Source: Chloroflexota bacterium (lineage in GTDB: Bacteria > Chloroflexota > Anaerolineae > UBA2200). From it: 64,000 nucleotides of DNA. The stretch covers positions 91,748-155,747 of the forward strand of contig JACIWX010000006.1 of the NCBI GenBank assembly GCA_014360755.1. The letters run 5' to 3'. The position numbers were made by a program, and so were the translations under genes. This document shows positions 1-10,158 of this stretch, piece by piece. The notes under the pieces were generated by a model, which was given only the letters and a program-made list of their open reading frames with translations, was not told where the DNA came from and did no database searches. Each line of letters begins with the position of its first letter. Position 1 is the first letter of the stretch.

Positions 1-1232
1 TGGATCGCTTGGTACTCGGCGAGTCCTAGTTCGTGCAAGCGCACGCCCAGTTCCTCCGCCCGCTTCACCGCCTGCCCTACCAAATGGTGGCTCTGACGGA
101 AGGGCACGCCCTTGCCCACCAAGTAATCCGCCAGGTCCGTGGCGAGCATCCCTTCATCCAGCGCGGCAGCCATGCGCTCGGCATGTACCTGCAGGGTGGA
201 GATGACCCCAGCGGCAAGGGGCAGTTCGAGGGACAGGGTGTCTATCGTATCAAAAACAGCCTCCTTGTCCTCCTGCAGGTCCTTATTGTATCCCGACGGC
301 AGCCCTTTGCACATCATCAATGCCCCCACCAGGTTGCCCACCACCCTCCCGCTTTTGCCGCGCGTCAACTCCAACGTGTCGGGATTCTTCTTCTGAGGCA
401 TCAGGCTGGAGCCGGTGCAGTAGGCATCATCCAACTCGACAAAACCGAACTCGCGGCTGCTCCACAGAATCAGGTCTTCCGCCAGATTGCTGAGATGTAT
501 CTGCAACAAGGCAGCCCAGGACAGGAACTCGACCACATAATCTCGGTCGCTCACGGCATCCATGCTGTTCTCTGCGATAGCCGCAAGGCCGAGTTCCGCC
601 GCGAGGGCTTGCCGGTCAATGCCAAAGGGATTGCCAGCCAGCGCTCCTGCGCCCAAAGGCAGAACGGCAGTGCGCTGCGCTACATCAGCCAGCCGCTCGC
701 GGTCACGTTGGAATTTCCAAAAGAAGGACATCAGCCAATGACTGAAAAGCACCGGCTGTGCTGGCCGCAGATGGGTATAACCGGGCATGATGACATCGAG
801 GCAGGCTTTCGCTTTCCCTATGATGGCTTCCTGCAGCGCAACCAGCGATTGACGCAAAGCATCAAGCGCCTCGAGCAAATAGAGGCGCAAATCCGTGCTC
901 ACCTGATCGTTGCGCGAGCGCCCCGTATGCAATTTGCCCGCCACTTGCCCCACCAATTCTGTTAAGCGCCGCTCGACGGCAGTGTGAATATCCTCATCCT
1001 CGGGATGAAACACGAAGACGCCTGCAGCCAATTCAGCCCGTACCTGCTCCAAGCCAGCCACAATCTGGTCACATTCCTCGACAGTGAGCAGGCCCGCCCG
1101 CAGCAAGGCATGTGCATAGGCAATGCTTCCCTGGATGTCGGCAGCGTACAAACGTCGGTCGAAGGCAATAGAATCGTTGAAGCGCCTCGCCTGCTCATCC
1201 ATTGACTTGGCAAATCGTCCTCCCCACAGCAT
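1..1232 (-). CDS. argH: Argininosuccinate lyase (C-terminus cut by window edge)
   Basis: Cleaves argininosuccinate to arginine and fumarate, the last step of arginine synthesis, in the cytosol. Reading the minus strand from ATG at 1232-1230 gives about 410 residues beginning MLWGGRFAKSMDEQARR with no stop before the window edge. HTGRSRNDQ and the fumarase/aspartase superfamily signature GSSLMPQKKNP are both present. The start follows a GGAGG Shine-Dalgarno (SD) site. The family is usually 450-470 residues, so roughly 50 C-terminal residues lie outside the window. It sits 82 nt downstream of argG on the same strand and is presumably co-transcribed with it. Confidence 0.95.
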   Translation of the reverse strand, partial: MLWGGRFAKSMDEQARRFNDSIAFDRRLYAADIQGSIAYAHALLRAGLLTVEECDQIVAGLEQVRAELAAGVFVFHPEDEDIHTAVERRLTELVGQVAGKLHTGRSRNDQVSTDLRLYLLEALDALRQSLVALQEAIIGKAKACLDVIMPGYTHLRPAQPVLFSHWLMSFFWKFQRDRERLADVAQRTAVLPLGAGALAGNPFGIDRQALAAELGLAAIAENSMDAVSDRDYVVEFLSWAALLQIHLSNLAEDLILWSSREFGFVELDDAYCTGSSLMPQKKNPDTLELTRGKSGRVVGNLVGALMMCKGLPSGYNKDLQEDKEAVFDTIDTLSLELPLAAGVISTLQVHAERMAAALDEGMLATDLADYLVGKGVPFRQSHHLVGQAVKRAEELGVRLHELGLAEYQAI

Positions 1233-1275
1233 CTTCGCTATTCCTCCTTCATCTAATCTGCATACTAGGTATGAC

Positions 1276-1295
1276 GAGTGACTCCTTTGTCACTC
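1276..1295 (-). other. Intercistronic hairpin between argG and argH
   Basis: A perfect 7-bp inverted repeat, GAGTGAC with GTCACTC around a 6-nt loop, lies in the 82-nt gap between argG and argH. It has no T-tract on the minus strand, so it is more likely an mRNA-stability or processing hairpin than a terminator. Confidence 0.4.
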
Positions 1296-1314
1296 CCACT
1301 CCCCATTTATTGGC

Positions 1315-2568
<1,254 letters not shown>

Positions 2569-2665
2569 CTGTACCTCCTCCTTTTCATCTATGGATAACG
2601 GCTAGCAGTCGCTCTGCCGCCTGTAGGAAAAACGAAACGCGATGGAAAGGACATCCACCGCGTAT

Positions 2666-2697
2666 AAAAAGAGCCAGCTTCCGTCTGGAAGCTGGCT
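2666..2697 (-). terminator. Intrinsic terminator in the argG leader
   Basis: On the minus strand AGCCAGCTTCC pairs with GGAAGCTGGCT (11 bp, 4-nt loop) followed by CTTTTT. It lies about 97 nt upstream of the argG start and downstream of the promoter and leader ORF, which is where an attenuator terminator would be. Its 3' arm CTGGCTCTT is a perfect complement of AAGAGCCAG in the upstream leader hairpin, giving an alternative pairing. Confidence 0.75.
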
Positions 2698-2727
2698 GTC
2701 CTGTTTTCTGTAATTGTCAAGAATGCA

Positions 2728-2772
2728 GCCCGAACGAAGCTACCCAGACGGGTGGTCTGGCTCTTCGCGGGC
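2728..2772 (-). promoter_or_regulatory. Leader hairpin upstream of argG (possible antiterminator partner)
   Basis: A 45-nt nested hairpin: GCCCG, CGAAG and CCAGAC pair in order with CGGGC, CTTCG and GTCTGG. The 5' half overlaps the Arg codons of the leader ORF. AAGAGCCAG in its 5' half can instead pair with the 3' arm of the downstream terminator, and AGCTTC in its 3' half with GAAGCT of that terminator. The mutually exclusive pairings are seen in sequence; the regulatory use is inferred. Confidence 0.55.
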
Positions 2773-2817
2773 TCGTCGGATATATCCTGCAGAAATCACT
2801 GACCAACAATCGCTCAT
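2740..2817 (-). CDS. Putative arginine attenuation leader peptide
   Basis: A 25-residue ORF in the argG leader, from ATG at 2817-2815 to TAG at 2742-2740, reads MSDCWSVISAGYIRRAREE and then PDHPSG. An AGAGG SD site lies 8 nt upstream of the ATG, and the promoter -10 is only about 25 nt away. The RRAR stretch is encoded CGA-CGA-GCC-CGC exactly at the 5' edge of the leader hairpin, where ribosome stalling on scarce Arg-tRNA would alter folding. No homologue is recognised. The alternative is a chance ORF, but position, SD site and Arg codons fit an attenuator peptide. Confidence 0.5.
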   Translation of the reverse strand: MSDCWSVISAGYIRRAREEPDHPSG

Positions 2818-2840
2818 CGTATTTGCCTCTTGCAACAGAT

Positions 2841-2869
2841 AGTGTACTCCAACTTGCCCATTTTGTCAA
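2841..2869 (-). promoter_or_regulatory. Sigma-70 type promoter of argGH
   Basis: Minus strand TTGACA (2869-2864), 17-nt spacer, TACACT (2846-2841). Predicted start near 2834, giving a leader of about 265 nt before argG. Confidence 0.6.
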
Positions 2870-2891
2870 ACGCAGCGTGTAGGGCCTTACT

Positions 2892-2924
2892 AGACCTGAC
2901 AGGTCTTGAAGACCTGTCAGGTCT
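2892..2924. repeat. REP-like double palindrome, copy 1
   Basis: Two adjacent 15-bp palindromes of the form AGACCTG-N-CAGGTCT separated by TGA. The same 33-bp unit, with one mismatch, occurs at 41472-41504. Intergenic, between argG and the FmdB-like gene. Confidence 0.7.
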
Positions 2925-2949
2925 GAGAATCCGTCTCTACCGTATCTAC

Positions 2950-3186
2950 TTACCGCTTGCATCCAGCACATGAAGTGGCGGCGCAGGAAGCGCAGGAACT
3001 GCCTCCTGCTACGCTGGTCGTGGTGCCATCGCTGCCTTTGCTCAACGCGGCAAAGGTGGAGAGAAGCCGGCGTGCACCAGGAGCCTCACATTTCGGGCAC
3101 GTGACCGGCTCATCCGCTTTGCTGAAGCTGCGCAGTAACTCAAATCTACATCCACATGCATCGCAAATATATTCATAAAGGGGCAT
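2950..3186 (-). CDS. FmdB-family zinc ribbon protein
   Basis: A 78-residue protein starting MPLYEYICDACGCRFELL, with the paired CxxC knuckles CDAC and CPKC of the FmdB putative regulatory family, then a low-complexity tail ending SSCASCAATSCAGCKR, whose extra cysteines are common in this family. An AGGAG-type SD site precedes the ATG. The molecular role is not established; family members are thought to bind zinc. It stands alone on the minus strand between the argGH promoter region and tldD. Confidence 0.85.
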   Translation of the reverse strand: MPLYEYICDACGCRFELLRSFSKADEPVTCPKCEAPGARRLLSTFAALSKGSDGTTTSVAGGSSCASCAATSCAGCKR

Positions 3187-3350
3187 AGAAACTCTCCTAG
3201 TGCCTACAATAGATTAAGCACGCTGCCTGCTGAACGCTTTGCTACAGGCTTGCACTTACAGTACAATTATAGCGCCTAGTCCGCGAATTATCAAAGCAAC
3301 TTCCTGGATGGGGCACAGTGCAATCACGGACAACTTATTAGGTACCAAAC

Positions 3351-3408
3351 ACCAACGAATAATACACAGCAATAGCGACTTTCATTTATTCGTGCCCATC
3401 ATTCGTTG
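3351..3408. repeat. AT-rich inverted repeat upstream of tldD
   Basis: AACGAAT near 3354 pairs with ATTCGTT at 3401, and CGAATAA with TTATTCG inside it. It lies in the 257-nt gap between the FmdB-like gene and tldD. No further function seen. Confidence 0.3.
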
Positions 3409-3443
3409 ATGGCTATCCTTCACATTGACAAAGGAGGCAAACT

Positions 3444-4883
3444 GTGAAAGAAATCGCCGAACGAGCGCTCAACGCAGCGCAGTTACAGGGAGCAAGCTAT
3501 GCCGACATACGCATTGTCCATCAACAAGTGCAATCCATTCTGGTCAAAAACGGGCATGTCGAAGGAATTTCCCATGATGAGAACCAGGGCTTTGGCGTGC
3601 GTGTCATCGTCAACGGTGCCTGGGGCTTTGCCAGCAGTTCCGTTCTCAGTGTGGAAGAAGCGGCGCGTGTGGCAGCCCAGGCAACCCAGATTGCCCGCGC
3701 TAGCAGCCTAGCCAAAACCCGCGACGTATTCCTCGGCCCACCGGAAGTCCACGTAGCGCGCTACGAGACCCCCGTACAGGTTGACCCCTTCTCTGTCCCT
3801 CTGGAGGAGAAGATCGCCTTGCTGCTGGCAGCAGATGAGGGCATGCGCCGCGTCAAAGGCATCGCCGTAACAGAGAGCAACATGGCTTTCCTCCGCGAGG
3901 ACAAAGTCTTTGCCAGCACCGAAGGCAGCTATATCGAACAGGCACTCGTGGAAAGCGGGGCAGGGATCGAAGCGACTGCTGTTGGCGAAAACGAGATGCA
4001 GACGCGCTCCTTCCCCAATAGTTTTGGCAGGCAACAGAAAAAGGGCGGCTATGAGTTCATCCGCGCATTGCAGTTGGTGGAGAACAGCGAACGCATCGCC
4101 GAAGAAGCCGTCGCCCTGCTGAGTGCGCCCCAGTGCCCTAGCGGGGTCACCACCCTCATCCTCGACTCGACCCAACTCGCCCTGCAGATCCACGAATCGT
4201 GCGGCCATCCCATCGAGTTGGATCGCGTATTCGGCGACGAGGCGAGTTACGCCGGCACCAGTTTCCTGACCTTGGACAAACTCGGCACTTTCCGCTATGG
4301 TTCACCCCTGGTCAACATTTATGCGGACGCCACCATCCCCGGTGCCTTGGGCACCTTTGGCTACGATGACGAGGGGGTACCAGCGCAACGCACGCCCATA
4401 GTCAAGGAAGGCATTTTTGTCGGCTACCTAACCTCGCGCGAAACCGCTGCTGTGCTAGGCCAGCGCAGCAACGGCACGATGCGCGCGGACGGCTGGAACC
4501 GTATCCCTCTCATCCGCATGACGAACATCAACCTGGAGCCGGGCACCTGGGAATTCGAAGACCTCATCGCTGACACAGAGGATGGCATCTACATGGCCGT
4601 GAACAAAAGTTGGAGCATTGACGACAAGCGGCTGAACTTCCAATTCGGCACACAACTAGCTTATGAGATCAAGAAGGGCAAGTTGGGACGGATGTTGAAA
4701 AACGCCACCTACACCGGCATCACACCCGAATTCTGGCGCTCCTGCGATGCCATCTGCAACGAGAAATACTGGCAAATCTGGGGGCTCCCCAACTGTGGAA
4801 AAGGGGAACCGTCTCAAGCAGCCCATGTCGCACATGGCACTGCCCCGGCGCGCTTCCGCAATGTGCGCGTAGGAATTGCCTAA
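3444..4883 (+). CDS. tldD: TldD family metalloprotease subunit
   Basis: Large-pocket partner of the TldD/TldE heterodimeric zinc protease, which degrades unfolded peptides and processes some modified peptides. The 479-residue protein carries the family HExxxH metal motif, HESCGH, at about residues 250-255, inside IHESCGHPIELDRVF. I place the start at GTG 3444, which has an AAAGGAGG site 6 nt upstream. It is followed 26 nt later by its partner tldE, forming a two-gene operon. The normal family length is about 450-480. Confidence 0.93.
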   Translation: MKEIAERALNAAQLQGASYADIRIVHQQVQSILVKNGHVEGISHDENQGFGVRVIVNGAWGFASSSVLSVEEAARVAAQATQIARASSLAKTRDVFLGPPEVHVARYETPVQVDPFSVPLEEKIALLLAADEGMRRVKGIAVTESNMAFLREDKVFASTEGSYIEQALVESGAGIEATAVGENEMQTRSFPNSFGRQQKKGGYEFIRALQLVENSERIAEEAVALLSAPQCPSGVTTLILDSTQLALQIHESCGHPIELDRVFGDEASYAGTSFLTLDKLGTFRYGSPLVNIYADATIPGALGTFGYDDEGVPAQRTPIVKEGIFVGYLTSRETAAVLGQRSNGTMRADGWNRIPLIRMTNINLEPGTWEFEDLIADTEDGIYMAVNKSWSIDDKRLNFQFGTQLAYEIKKGKLGRMLKNATYTGITPEFWRSCDAICNEKYWQIWGLPNCGKGEPSQAAHVAHGTAPARFRNVRVGIA

Positions 4884-4909
4884 GCCTGCAACAAAGGAGA
4901 GATACGACC

Positions 4910-6247
4910 ATGCTAGGTCCAGAAAAGATGAAACAAATTGCTCAGCGTGTGCTCGCCTATTCCATTGCCGACCAAACCGAAGTGGTGCTGTTCAGCGATG
5001 AGACGTATTTGACGCGCTTTGCCAATTCCCGCATCCATCAGAATGTCGGTGAACGTAATGTGCAAGTCCGTGTGCGGGCAATCTTTGGCAAGAAGGTCGG
5101 TGTCGCTTCCAGCAATGATGTCAGCGAATCCGCCTTGGATCGTGTTACCGAACGGGCGGTCGAGATTGCGCTTTTGCAGCCAGAGAACCCCGACTTCCAC
5201 TCTCTACCCCCGCCCAAGCCCATCCCAGAGGTGGATGCCTTCGTCCCGGCAACGGCTGAATGCACCCCTGAACAGCGCGCTAAGGCGGTGGCGGCAATCT
5301 GTCAACTATCCAAAGAAAACGGGCTAGTTGCTTCTGGCGCGTTCACCACAACCACTTCGGAAATCGCCGTGTGCAATTCGCTAGGTGTCTTTGCCTATGC
5401 CCCCAGTACTGCCGCCGACCTCACGACTGTCATTATGTCTAATGACAGTTCGGGCTATGCTGGGGCGACATCTTTGGATGTGCGTGAAATCAACGCCGAA
5501 CAAGTGGGACGAGAAGCCGTAGACAAAGCGCTGCGCAGCCGCAACCCCCAATCCATCGCACCAGGCGAATACACCGTGATCCTCGAAGAGTACGCGGTGG
5601 CAGAGATGCTGTCCTACCTGTCCTACCTGGGCTTCAGTGCGCTGGCGGTACAAGAAGGGCGCAGTTTCATGGTGAACAAGTTTGGCCAACCCCTGGTCGG
5701 AGAAAACATCTCCATCTGGGATGACGGGCTGGACAAGACGGGCTTGCCCATGCCGTTCGATTTTGAGGGGGTACCCAAGCAGCGCGTGGATTTCATCGTC
5801 AATGGCATCGCCAAAGGAGTGGTATACGATAGCTATACCGCGTACAGAGAGGGCAAAGAATCCACTGGCCACGCGCTGCCCGCGCCGAATCCATACGGCC
5901 CATTGCCAGGAAACCTGTTCCTGAAAGCAGGGACAGACAGCAAAGAACGGATGCTCGCTTCTGTGGAGCGGGGTCTATGGGTGACACGCTTTCACTATGT
6001 GAACCCAGTGCACCCTCTGAAAGCCATCCTCACCGGTATGACCCGCGATGGCACTTTCTGGATTGAGCGAGGCGAGATCAAGGGAGCCGTGAAAAACCTG
6101 CGCTTTACCCAGAGTGTCCTAGAAGCGCTTTCCCATGTGCGTATGACCAGCGCGGAGACCAAACTGAGGGGCGGTTTTTACGGTGGGATCCGCGTGCCTG
6201 CCCTGTGCATTGAGCGTTTTACCTTCACCGGCGTAACAAAGTTCTAG
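4910..6247 (+). CDS. tldE: TldE/PmbA family protein
   Basis: Second subunit of the TldD/E protease; it lacks its own HExxxH site, as expected for this partner. 445 residues, ATG after a GGAGAG SD site. The PmbA/TldD fold is recognisable by the central block [18 protein letters not shown] and the later [18 protein letters not shown] stretch. The stop codon TAG shares the palindrome CTAG (6244-6247) with the stop of the convergent secreted protein gene, so the two genes overlap by 4 bp. Confidence 0.92.
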   Translation: MLGPEKMKQIAQRVLAYSIADQTEVVLFSDETYLTRFANSRIHQNVGERNVQVRVRAIFGKKVGVASSNDVSESALDRVTERAVEIALLQPENPDFHSLPPPKPIPEVDAFVPATAECTPEQRAKAVAAICQLSKENGLVASGAFTTTTSEIAVCNSLGVFAYAPSTAADLTTVIMSNDSSGYAGATSLDVREINAEQVGREAVDKALRSRNPQSIAPGEYTVILEEYAVAEMLSYLSYLGFSALAVQEGRSFMVNKFGQPLVGENISIWDDGLDKTGLPMPFDFEGVPKQRVDFIVNGIAKGVVYDSYTAYREGKESTGHALPAPNPYGPLPGNLFLKAGTDSKERMLASVERGLWVTRFHYVNPVHPLKAILTGMTRDGTFWIERGEIKGAVKNLRFTQSVLEALSHVRMTSAETKLRGGFYGGIRVPALCIERFTFTGVTKF

Positions 6248-8469
6248 CCACCGCGTTGCACGATCGGCAGATAAATATTACGTCTCTGTGGCGTAAACGT
6301 ACTGGTAACCGTCGGGCTCGGCGATGATGTAGCCGTTGCCGTGGGCGTCTGAGTTGGCGTTGCCGTCCATGTACAAGTAGGCGTCACTGTGGGAGTCAGT
6401 GTTTGTGTCCTTGTCGGCGTTGCTGTCGGCGTCAGCGTCACTGTGGGCGTATGCGTCGGTGTGGGACTGGCAGTATGCGTCGGTGTAGGCGTAGGAGGCT
6501 GGATTTCCATGCGCACGACGAACAGGCCTGCTTCCCCGGCAGCCACATAGGCATAGGGCCAGCTCACAGCAATATCCCTTACCTGCCCCGGAAGCAAGAG
6601 AGCCCCGGCCTCGTAAGGCGAAAAGGAATTGCCCACATTCACTGCCCGCACGCGATATCCATCTGCGAGAAACGCATAAGGGGGATACAAAGCCACTTGA
6701 TACGTCGTGCCATCGGTGGGATACCAAGCCAATTCGCGCGGGCGACTCAACACGCTCAGATCAATGATGCGCAACCCCCATATGCCATCAGACACATAGC
6801 CCACGGTACCGGACACGGTGACGCTCCAGGCATTCTTCGGTGCGTCGCTAGAGCCAACCCACTGCGGTTGTCCGGGATTGCTTACGTTGACCACCTGCAA
6901 ACCGCCGGTGCCATCGGCAACGTACGCATTGTTGCCCACCACCGTAACCCCTAAAGCCTCTCCAGGGGTGTTATAGCTGGTAATCACCGTAGACGCAGAG
7001 GGAGTGCTGACATTGATCAGCGTTAGCCCAGCCTGGTTGTTAGCCACAAAGACAGTATTCCCACTGGCATCCACTGCATAGGGGAAATCAGGGGTATCAC
7101 AGAAGCCCACACGACTGGGACTGGCTGGATTGAGGACATCCATGATGCTCAAGCCAGGAGGCTGCTCAGGAAGGTTGGGGGCTGGGATATGCGTGATATA
7201 GGCATAGCGGCCGCTCACCTTCACCCCCGTAGCCACTCCGGGGACACTGCAGACAGAATATAGACTCGGCGATGAGGCATTGCTCACCTGCGCAATGCGC
7301 AAGCCATTGCCTTCATCCGCCAAATAGGCATAACTTCCTACCACATCCAGGCTGCTGAAAGTGCCCGTCTGGGAATAACGGCCGACCTGACGCAGAGTAG
7401 CCGGCTGCCGGGCATCAATGATACGCAAGCCGCCTCCACCGTCCGCCAGGAAGGCAAACCCTTCTGCCAGGTCAACATCCAGGGCACTGTAGGCTTCCAA
7501 GTACTGCCCTACGGTAGAAGGACTCCCCGGCTGCCTGGCGTCCACTACACACAAACCCCCGTTCTGCGCGGCTACATAGACGTAAGAACTCCTCGCAAGC
7601 ACTCTCGTGGGATAACCTCGGATGTCACAGGATCCTTCCACATAGGGATTGGCTTTGTCGCTCACATTGACGACCCATAGTCCACTTACAAAATCCCCAA
7701 TTTCTGGATTCCAATAGGGTTCAATAGCCACATAGGCATGGTTCCCTTCCACATCCACATCAAGGACGTAGCTAGGCGTCTCGAACGCTTTGACAAAGGT
7801 GGGATTGGCGGGATTGCTGACGTTGAGGATGTGTAGACCGGCTTGATCCGCAGCAACATAGGCATAGCCTGCAGCGACATCCACTCCCCAGATGCGGGTG
7901 GACGTTTCTGTTTCATAATGCGCGACTTCCTGAGGGGATTGTACATTGCGGATATCCAGAATGTACAGGCGTCCCAGCCCCTGTTCATCCACAACGAGGT
8001 ACACATATGATCCATCCAGCGCAAGGCTTATCGCCCGGCCACCCTCCGGTACAGGCCAGGAGCCAACTTCTGTCGGAGCCGAAGGCACATCTACACGGAA
8101 GATGCGTAGCCCAGCGCTCCCGGCTGCCACATAGACGTATGGCGAAGTAAGAGACACCGCTACCGCCTGCACCACATCGGTAAACCATCCAGTTTGCCCC
8201 ACGAACTGTGGACTGCTACGGTTAGAGACGTTGAGCACAGCCATGCGAGGACCAAGGCCAATATAGGCATATGGCTCTTTCACGGCCACAGTGCGCACTG
8301 CGCCACCGACTTGCCCCAGCACCTCTATTTCCACCTCAGACAGCGCCAGCCCGCCACTAAAGGAGCTGCCCACCCGAGGCATGAGGGCCAGCATGAGCGC
8401 TATTGCCAGGGCAAGCATGATGGCATAGCGCGTCCCTCTCCTGCCTGATAACCTTGTCCCGTGTACCAT
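6244..8469 (-). CDS. Secreted LVIVD-repeat beta-propeller protein with Thr/Pro stalk
   Basis: 741 residues. A signal peptide or signal anchor lies at about 14-38 ([17 protein letters not shown]). It is followed by roughly fourteen LVIVD-type repeats of about 43 residues, such as [20 protein letters not shown], which form beta-propeller blades. A Thr/Pro-rich linker of about 55 residues ([16 protein letters not shown] and so on) leads to the end, [18 protein letters not shown] proteins are surface proteins of unknown ligand. The terminal YLP-type motif recurs, in my memory, at the ends of many secreted Chloroflexota proteins and may be a sorting or anchoring signal. It stands alone on the minus strand, with the exporter genes starting 30 nt upstream. 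Confidence 0.85.
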   Translation of the reverse strand: MVHGTRLSGRRGTRYAIMLALAIALMLALMPRVGSSFSGGLALSEVEIEVLGQVGGAVRTVAVKEPYAYIGLGPRMAVLNVSNRSSPQFVGQTGWFTDVVQAVAVSLTSPYVYVAAGSAGLRIFRVDVPSAPTEVGSWPVPEGGRAISLALDGSYVYLVVDEQGLGRLYILDIRNVQSPQEVAHYETETSTRIWGVDVAAGYAYVAADQAGLHILNVSNPANPTFVKAFETPSYVLDVDVEGNHAYVAIEPYWNPEIGDFVSGLWVVNVSDKANPYVEGSCDIRGYPTRVLARSSYVYVAAQNGGLCVVDARQPGSPSTVGQYLEAYSALDVDLAEGFAFLADGGGGLRIIDARQPATLRQVGRYSQTGTFSSLDVVGSYAYLADEGNGLRIAQVSNASSPSLYSVCSVPGVATGVKVSGRYAYITHIPAPNLPEQPPGLSIMDVLNPASPSRVGFCDTPDFPYAVDASGNTVFVANNQAGLTLINVSTPSASTVITSYNTPGEALGVTVVGNNAYVADGTGGLQVVNVSNPGQPQWVGSSDAPKNAWSVTVSGTVGYVSDGIWGLRIIDLSVLSRPRELAWYPTDGTTYQVALYPPYAFLADGYRVRAVNVGNSFSPYEAGALLLPGQVRDIAVSWPYAYVAAGEAGLFVVRMEIQPPTPTPTHTASPTPTHTPTVTLTPTATPTRTQTLTPTVTPTCTWTATPTQTPTATATSSPSPTVTSTFTPQRRNIYLPIVQRGG

Positions 8470-8499
8470 TGTCCCCCTTTCAGCGTCTTTGGGTTTTGT

Positions 8500-9351
8500 T
8501 CAGATAACGACGGTGGGGTACAAGCGCCCGCCAAGGATAACAAGCAACACGGTTACTGCCAGCAAGACGCCCAAATCCGATCCTATGCCATAGGCGCTCG
8601 TCCCTCCAACCAGCATCAATGCGCGCAATGCATCCACTTCATACGTCAGGGGATTGACATGCGATATCGCCTGCAGCCACCCTGGCATGAGCGAGACGGG
8701 ATAGATGGCATTGCTGGCAAAGAACAACGGCATCGTCAGCATTTGGCCAATGCCCATGAAACGCTCTCGCGTCTTCACCAGGCAGGCAACAATCAAGGAG
8801 AATGATGAAAAGATCGCTGCCTCTAGGATAATCGTGATGAGCACGCCTATCAATGCCAAAGGGCTCCAGGAGATTTTCACATGCAAAAGCAGCGCTAAAG
8901 TATAGACAAGGATTGCTTGCGATAATCCACGCACACTGGCTGAGAGCGCCTTGCCCAGCACTAACGCTGCACGCGGCGTGGGGCTGACCAAGAACTTGTG
9001 CACGATGCCCAAATCACGTTCCCAGATGATGGAAATCCCATGAAAGATGGCAATGAACAAGATACTCTGCGCCAGTATCCCTGGAGCCATAAAATCAATG
9101 TAACGCAGATCGCCCGTAGGAATTGCGCGCGTCTGGGTAAAAACCTGTCCAAACACCAGCAGCCACAATGCAGGCTGCACGGCACGCGTCAATAACTCCG
9201 TGGGGTCATGGCGCAACTTACGCGCTTCCAGTTCAGCAATGGTCAGCGTGGTGCGCACAAAGCGGATGATGGTGCTGGAGACGCGCTCCAGGAATGGCTG
9301 GCTTACGCTAGCCCAGCTTGTAGACAGTGCGCCTTGTTCGAGAAGTCTCAC
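8500..9351 (-). CDS. ABC-2 type transporter permease (DrrB-like)
   Basis: Membrane half of an ABC exporter, 283 residues with about six hydrophobic segments and the ABC2 membrane pattern VSPTPRAALVLGKALSASVRG. The frame is open to 9429, but the GTG at 9351 has a strong GGGAGGAAG SD site 6 nt upstream, so I take that start. It overlaps the end of the ATPase gene by 44 nt, which implies translational coupling. The substrate cannot be told from sequence; DrrAB-type exporters carry drugs, lipids or polysaccharides. Confidence 0.88.
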   Translation of the reverse strand: MRLLEQGALSTSWASVSQPFLERVSSTIIRFVRTTLTIAELEARKLRHDPTELLTRAVQPALWLLVFGQVFTQTRAIPTGDLRYIDFMAPGILAQSILFIAIFHGISIIWERDLGIVHKFLVSPTPRAALVLGKALSASVRGLSQAILVYTLALLLHVKISWSPLALIGVLITIILEAAIFSSFSLIVACLVKTRERFMGIGQMLTMPLFFASNAIYPVSLMPGWLQAISHVNPLTYEVDALRALMLVGGTSAYGIGSDLGVLLAVTVLLVILGGRLYPTVVI

Positions 9352-10129
9352 GGTAACTTCCTCCCGATTCCAAGATGTCACCCGTGTAGTGGGTGAATAC
9401 TTCGTCCAATGTCGCATCCGGATTGCCAATGGAAACTTTCAGCTCCGCTGGCGTCCCGAGGGCAACTACTTTGCCCAGATGCATGATCGCTACCCGGTTG
9501 CACAGGCTGTCCGCCTCATCCATGTAATGGGTAGTCAGGAAAATCGTCACGCCATAATCAGCACGCAAGCGTTCAATGTGCTCCCACACTACTTTGCGTG
9601 CCAATGGATCCAAGCCGATCGTAGGTTCATCCAGGAACAGGATCATAGGATGGTGTAACATGGATTGCGCAATTTCCAACCGCCGGATCATGCCGCCAGA
9701 GTAGTTGCGCACCAATTTGTCAGCGGCATCGGACAATCCCATGAAGGCGAGTGCATCGCGCACACGCTGTTCGCGCTCGCTGCGCGGGATATCGTACAGC
9801 TTGGCGAAGATAAGCAGGTTTTCGTAGCCGGTCAACGTACCGTCCGCAGAAAGTACCTGCGGCACATAGCCAATACAACGCCGTACATTGGCTGCCTGGC
9901 GAACAATGTCGAAACCGGCTACACTGGCTTTGCCCGCAGTGGGCGGCAACAGTGTGGTCAACATTTTAATCATCGTCGTTTTGCCCGCACCGTTCGGACC
10001 CACCAAGCCAAACACTTCGCCCGCCTCAACGGTGAGAGTGATGGCATCCACCGCTCTCAGCGGGCCAAAGCAACGGGTTAGTCCTTGGGTCTGCACAATC
10101 GAATTGTGCATTGCGTCATCACCTGGCAT
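9308..10129 (-). CDS. ABC transporter ATP-binding protein (DrrA-like)
   Basis: About 273 residues. Walker A GPNGAGKTT, signature YSGGMIRRLEIA, Walker B MILFLDEPTIGLDP and the H-loop TTHYMDEAD are all intact. The C-terminal region is of the DrrA/CcmA exporter type. Three ATGs lie close together; the one at 10129 has AGAGG at good spacing, while those at 10138 and 10111 are alternatives. It energises the permease encoded directly downstream. Confidence 0.93.
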   Translation of the reverse strand: MPGDDAMHNSIVQTQGLTRCFGPLRAVDAITLTVEAGEVFGLVGPNGAGKTTMIKMLTTLLPPTAGKASVAGFDIVRQAANVRRCIGYVPQVLSADGTLTGYENLLIFAKLYDIPRSEREQRVRDALAFMGLSDAADKLVRNYSGGMIRRLEIAQSMLHHPMILFLDEPTIGLDPLARKVVWEHIERLRADYGVTIFLTTHYMDEADSLCNRVAIMHLGKVVALGTPAELKVSIGNPDATLDEVFTHYTGDILESGGSYRETSRTRRTVYKLG

Positions 10130-10158
10130 ATACGGCATCCTCTTTGTTTCCCATGTTG

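Noticed and set aside
2569..2870. T-box riboswitch upstream of argG
   Set aside because: The invariant T-box sequence complementary to the tRNA acceptor end is not present; a leader-peptide attenuator fits better.
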